A stretch of DNA of 64,000 bases from Rhynchopus euleeides (Eukaryota; Euglenozoa; Diplonemea; Diplonemida; Diplonemidae). Below the pieces are notes generated by a model. The model was given only the letters and a program-made list of their open reading frames with translations. It did no database searches and was not told the origin of the DNA. Position 1 is the first letter of the stretch; every line of letters starts with the position of its first letter. Below, in pieces: positions 59,436 through 64,000 of this stretch. The stretch covers positions 1,860,001 through 1,924,000 of the forward strand of contig OY723242.1 of NCBI GenBank assembly GCA_963210315.1. The letters are read 5' to 3'. A program made the position numbers and the translations under genes.

Positions 59436-59487
59436 ACACGGTGAACTCCAGCGGAGGTTACCCTACCTCCGCTGGAGTACACCGTGT
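59436..59487. repeat. 23-bp stem hairpin with one mismatch
   Basis: Arms 59436-59458 and 59465-59487 pair over 23 positions with a single mismatch, around the loop taccct. Related direct strings (ctggagt.caccatgtgtg) occur about 130 bp downstream, so this may be one end of a small foldback element. Confidence 0.65.
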
Positions 59488-60119
59488 GTCTCCCATGAGT
59501 CTCAACTAGCGGGAGTCTTAGCGTAAATTAGCTGGAAAATAGACTCCCGTCTCCAGTACAGACTGCAGTCTTAGACTCCCTCTTAGACACTCGCTAGGGT
59601 GGCTGGAGTCCACCATGTGTGCACCTTCAAAACAGAAGAGACCTGCATGACGAGGGCATCACCACCCACCGGGCCACCCGCTAGGTTCATTTTTTCTTCT
59701 CCGCTTCTCTGCCTTCTTTGGACTATTTGAGCTCTGTGCGGATCACGATGGGGTCACTTTCTATTTTTTTATGGCGATTTTTCTGACTGTTTTACTGTCC
59801 CAAAGTCACAAAAAAACCGCCAAAAATGAGACCGACCTTTTTTTTTTTCCAGAAAACCGGGAACCGGGAAACCCTGGTTTTGAAAACCGGAAAACCAGAC
59901 CTATCTTATCCCCTGTACGAGCAGGGCATTTTATAGGGGCGAAATCTACGCTCATTTGGGCTTAAATGTGAGGGGCTCCCCGATTTTTTGACGGACCCCC
60001 CGGCAAGTGAGTCTTGCACTGGATGGGTCACCTCCCGGCTCCTCTCTCAGGGACCAGTGCTCAGATTCAGCCTCAGGCGCCGGAGGATAGTCCAAAAAAT
60101 GGGCTCCGAGACCAACATG

Positions 60120-60600
60120 CCGCAGCTCTGTGCACAAGGACCTGGCTACAAGACAGGCACATGCCACAGGGGGGTCTGGGGGGCGGAGCCCCCCAGCCGC
60201 CGGAGGCCACGGTAGTGAATATCTGTTCCTTCCGGGCTGTTCCTTGCGTGGGTACAGATTCTGCATGAGCTGGCTGCGTCCTCCTGAGGCTACTGAAGGT
60301 GGTCTGCATTCCATTCCCTGATGTAACCTCAAAGGGTTTGGGCACAGGTATACAGCACAGGGGGGTCTGGGGGGCGGAGCCCCCCAGCCGCCGGAGGCCA
60401 CGGTAGTGAGCATCTGTTCCTCTGGCGTACGATCCTACCTCCCGAGAGTGGTCTGTATTCCATTCCCTGATGTCACCCCAAAGGGTTTGGGGTGACTAAA
60501 GACAGGCATACGGCACACGGGGGTCTGGGGGGCGGAGCCCCCCAGCCGCCGGAGGCCACGGTAGTGAACGTCCGCCCCTTCGCGGCCTGCGTTTTCTCGG
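60120..60600 (+). repeat. Structured GC-rich repeat, three tandem units
   Basis: Cores at about 60170, 60357 and 60519, spaced 187 and 162 bp. The linkers repeat ctcctgaggctactgaaggtggtctg, in shortened form in the third, and cattccctgatgt. This is the best-preserved array of the family. Confidence 0.85.
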
Positions 60601-60792
60601 GGTTTGACAAAGAAACTGGACAGAAAAACGGTCGGGTAAGTTGCTCGCAGTCTGTGGGCATGAGTCCACTCTCAGCTGCGGGGCTGCCCAGGCGCCACCA
60701 GTTTTTCCCCCCCCCCGGATTTTCCCCGGAAATCTTTTTTTTTTCCTTAAATGTGAGGGATCGCCTCAGTTTAGACCCCCTATAATATGCTC

Positions 60793-60996
60793 TGGTTACG
60801 AGCGACGAAGCGTAGCGAAGTCGCGAAGTAACGAAGGAAATCGTACGACTGAAGCTTTGGTTTAGCACCTCATGCCACTTCACAGGGCCTCTACACAGCC
60901 TTGAGACAGCAAGTGTGCGCTCAACAAAAAGTAGTCCGGAACTGTTCTCCCACAGTTGCTGGACAGGGTGTCTATAATAAAGCGAAAGGAGTACGA
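60793..60996 (+). repeat. ~210-bp dispersed repeat, copy 3
   Basis: Plus-orientation partner of 18428-18640, starting gttacgagcgacgaagcgta and ending ggagtacgattt. Confidence 0.8.
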
Positions 60997-61255
60997 TTTT
61001 TGCGTCAGCAGGCCGCTGAGTAGCCTGCCCTACACCCCACCCGTCCCTTCCCCCCCCTCCCCCACCCAGCTTCGTCGTTGCCAACAAAAATCAAGGGGGC
61101 AGATTCCTCGAGAGAAGCGGTGCTGTTGTGTCCGGGAGAAAAAAATTGCCTTGCCTTCACCCTCGGTGGTGGCTGCGGTGCCGATAGCCGTCACCCTCTC
61201 TCCCTGCCAGCTCTTGTGATGCGCCCTGCACCGCCCCCACACCGCGACCACCCCG

Positions 61256-62950
61256 ATGCCGAGACGGGTGAGGTGCTTCCCACCGCCGCCGCCCCTGCAG
61301 AGGGCAACGCCTGACGCGCGATCGGCCCGAGAATCCGGTCGCGGCGCTGCCGCGCAGACACAACACGGCGACCGCCACTACCACCCCTTGCCGCCATCGC
61401 CTTCGCCGCAGCCGCAGCAGCGTAGGCGGACCACGCGCTTCGGCAGCACCGTGCAGGCGTGGGATCGGAGGTGCTCCACCTTCACCGGCGGGTCTCCCTT
61501 GGAGAAGCGGGGCCCCCCGTCGCCAGTGGGTTTTCACAGAGGGCGACGCCGCACGACACCTGTGGGGCATGTGGGCTTGGCGGAGCAGCAGTCGCCTGTT
61601 GGGTCGCCTGACACACCGGCTGCCCCACTGTTGTCGTCTTCGCTGAGGGAGCACACGCGGATGGTGCGGTCGCCGCGGTCGGCGAGGTATGGATGGGCGA
61701 AGGCTGTTGATGTCTGCGCGTCGACGTCCCATGCGGACCGCAGGAATGAGCTCCTCTTAGCCATGCTGGAGGACCCTCTCGTGATGCAGTCCGACAGCGA
61801 CAACAGCGACGACTTCAAATCCATCATGCATGACTACAGGGCGATGGCCGACAACAGGCCCCACGCAGCCTCCAGCATCTCCTCAGGTGAGGACGACGAC
61901 CCGCTGTTCGAAGCGCTGCACCGCCAGCGCCGCGGCGATGTCAACCCGTGGAGGGTTGACCGCGCCCCGCCCTGCGACACGCCGGTGGAGGAGCCGGCGG
62001 TCGGGGCAGGGAAGCTCAGCGGGACCTACCGTGACAAGGGCCTGATGGCTCTCCCCTGCAACTACGCCAGCATCGCGGGGCTGTTTGCCCCAGAAGCGGG
62101 GAAGGGTTTGTCTGGCGAGGGCGGCGGAGGGAGTGACGATGAATTCCGAGGTGTGTTGGACGGCCTGATCGACGAGGAGACGGCGTCATCCTCCAGCGCG
62201 GACTCCATGGGATCGATGGTGTCTGCTCTGATCGGGCACACTGACCGCCTCCCTTCGATGCACTGCCTGGAAGCGTCCTTCCGAGCCACCCCGGGCAGCA
62301 AGCCCGGCTGGGGCCAGCAGATGGTCACCTCGCTAAAACAGAGCACCTCCTTCTGGGCTGGCGGCACCGCCTCGCTGTGCGCCAGCCCCCCGGCGCTCCT
62401 GACCCGCGTGTCCTCTGGATCTTACTCCTTCAGGCGCGCCACGCCAACACGCGGGCAGTCGATGTTCGGGAAGGGGGGTCCGCATTCCCCCGCACTGGCG
62501 AGGCGCCTGTCGCGGGTCGACTCGGGATCTAACAAACCTGCAGCCAAGCCCAGCGTCACGCCTGGGAAGAAGGCACACGTGAGGAGGCGCACCGCGCCTG
62601 TCAGGTGCAGCCACAACGCTGCGGAAGGGGGTGGCAGAGGCAGCATTGCGCCAGCCGCTCTCACGGACCCAGCCCTGGTGGAGTCGGCCGAGGTGCGGCG
62701 TCTGCAGGAGATGTGCCAGAAGCGGGCGGATAAGGTGGTGCGGCTGCAGTCGGAGATGAAGTATCTCGCGGCGAGGTGTTCGCAGCAGCGCATCAAGCAC
62801 AAGGAGGAGGCGGGGGGGCTGGCGGAGCGCATCGCACAGCTGGAGGCAGACCAGGAGAGGCTGGTGGACAAGGAGAAGGAGCTGCAGTTCGAACGCGACT
62901 CCCTTTTAGATGACCTGCGCAAGGGGAGAGGGGGCAAGGCGCACCCCTGA
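61256..62950 (+). CDS. Ser/Arg-rich protein with C-terminal coiled coil
   Basis: 564 residues from MPRRVRCFPPPPPL. The first ~170 are Arg/Pro/Ser-rich and low-complexity. Acidic patches follow (DSDNSDDFKS, SSGEDDDPLFEAL), then a Ser-rich stretch (EETASSSSADSMGSMVSAL) and basic segments. From about residue 470 a heptad pattern (RRLQEMCQKRADKVVRLQSE ... IAQLEADQERLVDKEKELQF) forms a coiled coil of about 80 residues. I recognise no family. The layout resembles cytoskeletal or centrosomal scaffold proteins, but that is only a resemblance. The start is uncertain: no better upstream ATG exists in this frame and the first exon could lie further left. Confidence 0.65.
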   Translation: MPRRVRCFPPPPPLQRATPDARSARESGRGAAAQTQHGDRHYHPLPPSPSPQPQQRRRTTRFGSTVQAWDRRCSTFTGGSPLEKRGPPSPVGFHRGRRRTTPVGHVGLAEQQSPVGSPDTPAAPLLSSSLREHTRMVRSPRSARYGWAKAVDVCASTSHADRRNELLLAMLEDPLVMQSDSDNSDDFKSIMHDYRAMADNRPHAASSISSGEDDDPLFEALHRQRRGDVNPWRVDRAPPCDTPVEEPAVGAGKLSGTYRDKGLMALPCNYASIAGLFAPEAGKGLSGEGGGGSDDEFRGVLDGLIDEETASSSSADSMGSMVSALIGHTDRLPSMHCLEASFRATPGSKPGWGQQMVTSLKQSTSFWAGGTASLCASPPALLTRVSSGSYSFRRATPTRGQSMFGKGGPHSPALARRLSRVDSGSNKPAAKPSVTPGKKAHVRRRTAPVRCSHNAAEGGGRGSIAPAALTDPALVESAEVRRLQEMCQKRADKVVRLQSEMKYLAARCSQQRIKHKEEAGGLAERIAQLEADQERLVDKEKELQFERDSLLDDLRKGRGGKAHP

Positions 62951-63688
62951 CAGGAAAGAGCAAATGCGGTCCTCTGAGAGAGCTGCTGGAACGGGTCGAC
63001 AGCAAATTAAGGCAGGGGGAAGGCCGAGTCGAGCGGGGTTCCCGCCTGTGTGCCCCCTGGGGGTCCCAGGGGCTGGTGATTAGCAGCGGAGCCGATCTGC
63101 CTGGGGGAAAATGGCCACATCACCGGCTAAGCAGAGACCGCTCTCAACGTGTATGTTGTTGGTTTGCTGCGTTGACGAAAAGTGTTGAAGCACGTTTGGT
63201 TGCTTGCTGTGGTGGATGACTTTCTGCTCACACGGGGTGTGCAAACGGTGTTTTTTAGGTAGAAAGGGGTCTGCGTTCCAACAAAACAACTTTCGGCAGT
63301 AGGTTATTGTCTCGTTTTGCTGTCACTTTACGATCCAGTGGGGGCACAGATAGTTTTCGGGTGCAAAGAGGAACTCGGTCAAGTCGCATGATTGCCAGCA
63401 TTACTTCCGTACTGCTTGTGCAGAGCCAGATGAGGGGGTTCGTGTTGATTCTTCGAGGACATCACTGCAGGACTCGTCGGAACTACTACCTACTGCGGAA
63501 ACATTGCTTGGAGTGTTGAAGTATGCGTGGCATGGCGGGCCCGTCGGCAGCCCCTGACTTGTGTGGCCATATGTTTGATCAGGAGGGGATGTGCTCTTGG
63601 GATTGCAGTGGTTGCACCGCCCCGTGACTTCGCCACCCACCGCACCACCACCACCAGACACACAGGCAAGACACAGGGAAGACGAAGG
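62951..63688. other. Spacer before gene F
   Basis: No gene is recognised. From about 63581 (aggaggggatgtgctcttgg) the sequence joins the conserved upstream block of the Ubl-DUF4116 family and continues to the ATG with a slightly expanded caccaccacc tract. Confidence 0.5.
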
Positions 63689-64000
63689 ATGTCAGGAGAA
63701 GGAATGGAGGTGTTCCTGAAGGACAGGCTGTGTGGGGAGCAGCATGCGGTGCACATCGGGGAGGGCGACACCCCGGTTCATCTCAAGGCAAACGCACTCG
63801 ACGTGGTGCTCGGGTCCCCTCCCGACGCGCTTCCCGAGGACGTGGAGCTCTCGGTGGATGGGGTGGTGCTCGACGACAGCACCCCTCTGTCCGGTGCCGC
63901 ACCTGTCTCCCACGGGTGCTCCATCGACGTCGCCCTCACGGGTGCTCGCATCGTGAAGGTGTTGGAGGATTACTTGCGCGACAACCCATATAAGTCTGAT
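63689..64000 (+). CDS. Ubl-DUF4116 gene F, N-terminal part (cut by window edge)
   Basis: Starts MSGEGMEVFLKDRLCGEQ. The Ubl block is identical to the other copies except Arg-Ile in place of Arg-Phe at its end (TGARIVKVL). The linker (EDYLRDNPYKSD) is new and the window ends within it. This is the sixth member in the window, with the same strand and same spacing style. Confidence 0.9.
   Translation, partial: MSGEGMEVFLKDRLCGEQHAVHIGEGDTPVHLKANALDVVLGSPPDALPEDVELSVDGVVLDDSTPLSGAAPVSHGCSIDVALTGARIVKVLEDYLRDNPYKSD

Larger units (their letters stand above)
56182..61255. other. Repeat-rich intergenic region, no gene recognised
   Basis: 56230-56310 and 57240-57600 are full of gaaaatttt/ggaaaaaccgg-type strings with G-runs, and the same style returns at 58130-58220, 58660-58800 and 59820-59900. 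Perfect GC hairpins with GAA or TTC loops lie at 57203-57242, 58204-58228 and 58803-58825. Structured GC-rich repeat units lie at 58.25-59.03 and 60.12-60.60 kb. A long hairpin lies at 59436-59487 and a ~210-bp repeat copy at 60793-60996. Open frames are short and overlap on both strands. I see no supported gene. Confidence 0.5.

Overview
The window looks like nuclear DNA from a GC-rich unicellular eukaryote (a protist). It has spliceosomal introns with GTATG-type donors, proline- and serine-rich proteins with coiled coils, retroelements without LTRs, MITE-like foldbacks, many long C/G homopolymer tracts, and the eukaryote/archaea-type SepSecS enzyme, which implies selenocysteine use. All three stop codons end recognisable genes, so the code looks standard. 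I cannot assign a phylum from this sequence.

Layout. 0-3 kb: degenerate repeats and a minus-strand spliced hypothetical gene. 3.35-5.33 kb: a three-exon SepSecS gene. 5.3-8.7 kb: mostly unassigned DNA. 8.7-16 kb: two tandem members of a Ubl-DUF4116 family, the first broken by an 831-bp insertion flanked by 468-bp direct repeats, and a 1.02-kb duplicated intergenic segment. 16.8-26.4 kb: a YheT/ABHD-type hydrolase, an RRM-like protein, a third Ubl-DUF4116 gene and a secreted esterase-like-phytase-family protein. 28.8-37.4 kb: a fourth Ubl-DUF4116 gene split by a 6.4-kb Penelope-like element (PLE copy 1, 30-bp target-site duplication). 37.7-48.6 kb: a 10.8-kb PLE copy 2 with terminal direct repeats (pseudo-LTRs) and an ORF1, itself interrupted by a 5'-truncated LINE carrying RNase H. 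49.8-52.5 kb: a fifth Ubl-DUF4116 gene, split by a 0.53-kb insertion whose first ~80 bp fold like an HDV-type self-cleaving ribozyme. 52.5-61 kb: repeats, foldbacks and hairpins around a PPR gene. 61.3-63 kb: a Ser-rich coiled-coil protein. The sixth Ubl-DUF4116 gene runs off the right edge.

Main discovery. The two PLEs have an N-terminal GIY-YIG endonuclease, a CxC motif and a reverse transcriptase, the permuted order known from Chlamys/Naiad-type PLEs. Unusually they continue into a ubiquitin-specific protease (USP) domain and a long coiled coil. The two copies are almost identical from endonuclease through RT and again at the 3' end, yet carry very different USP domains, so the protease behaves as an exchangeable cassette. 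ORF1 is separated from the endonuclease-RT by one in-frame TGA, with no ATG for the endonuclease, and RT motif A sits at a frame change shared by both copies. One of these deubiquitinase-encoding elements has inserted into a gene whose N terminus is a ubiquitin-like domain.

The Ubl-DUF4116 family (six copies, all plus strand) combines an almost invariant ~85-residue Ubl block and conserved upstream DNA with a hypervariable linker and a long solenoid of ~24 helical repeats. This suggests ongoing duplication, gene conversion and diversification.
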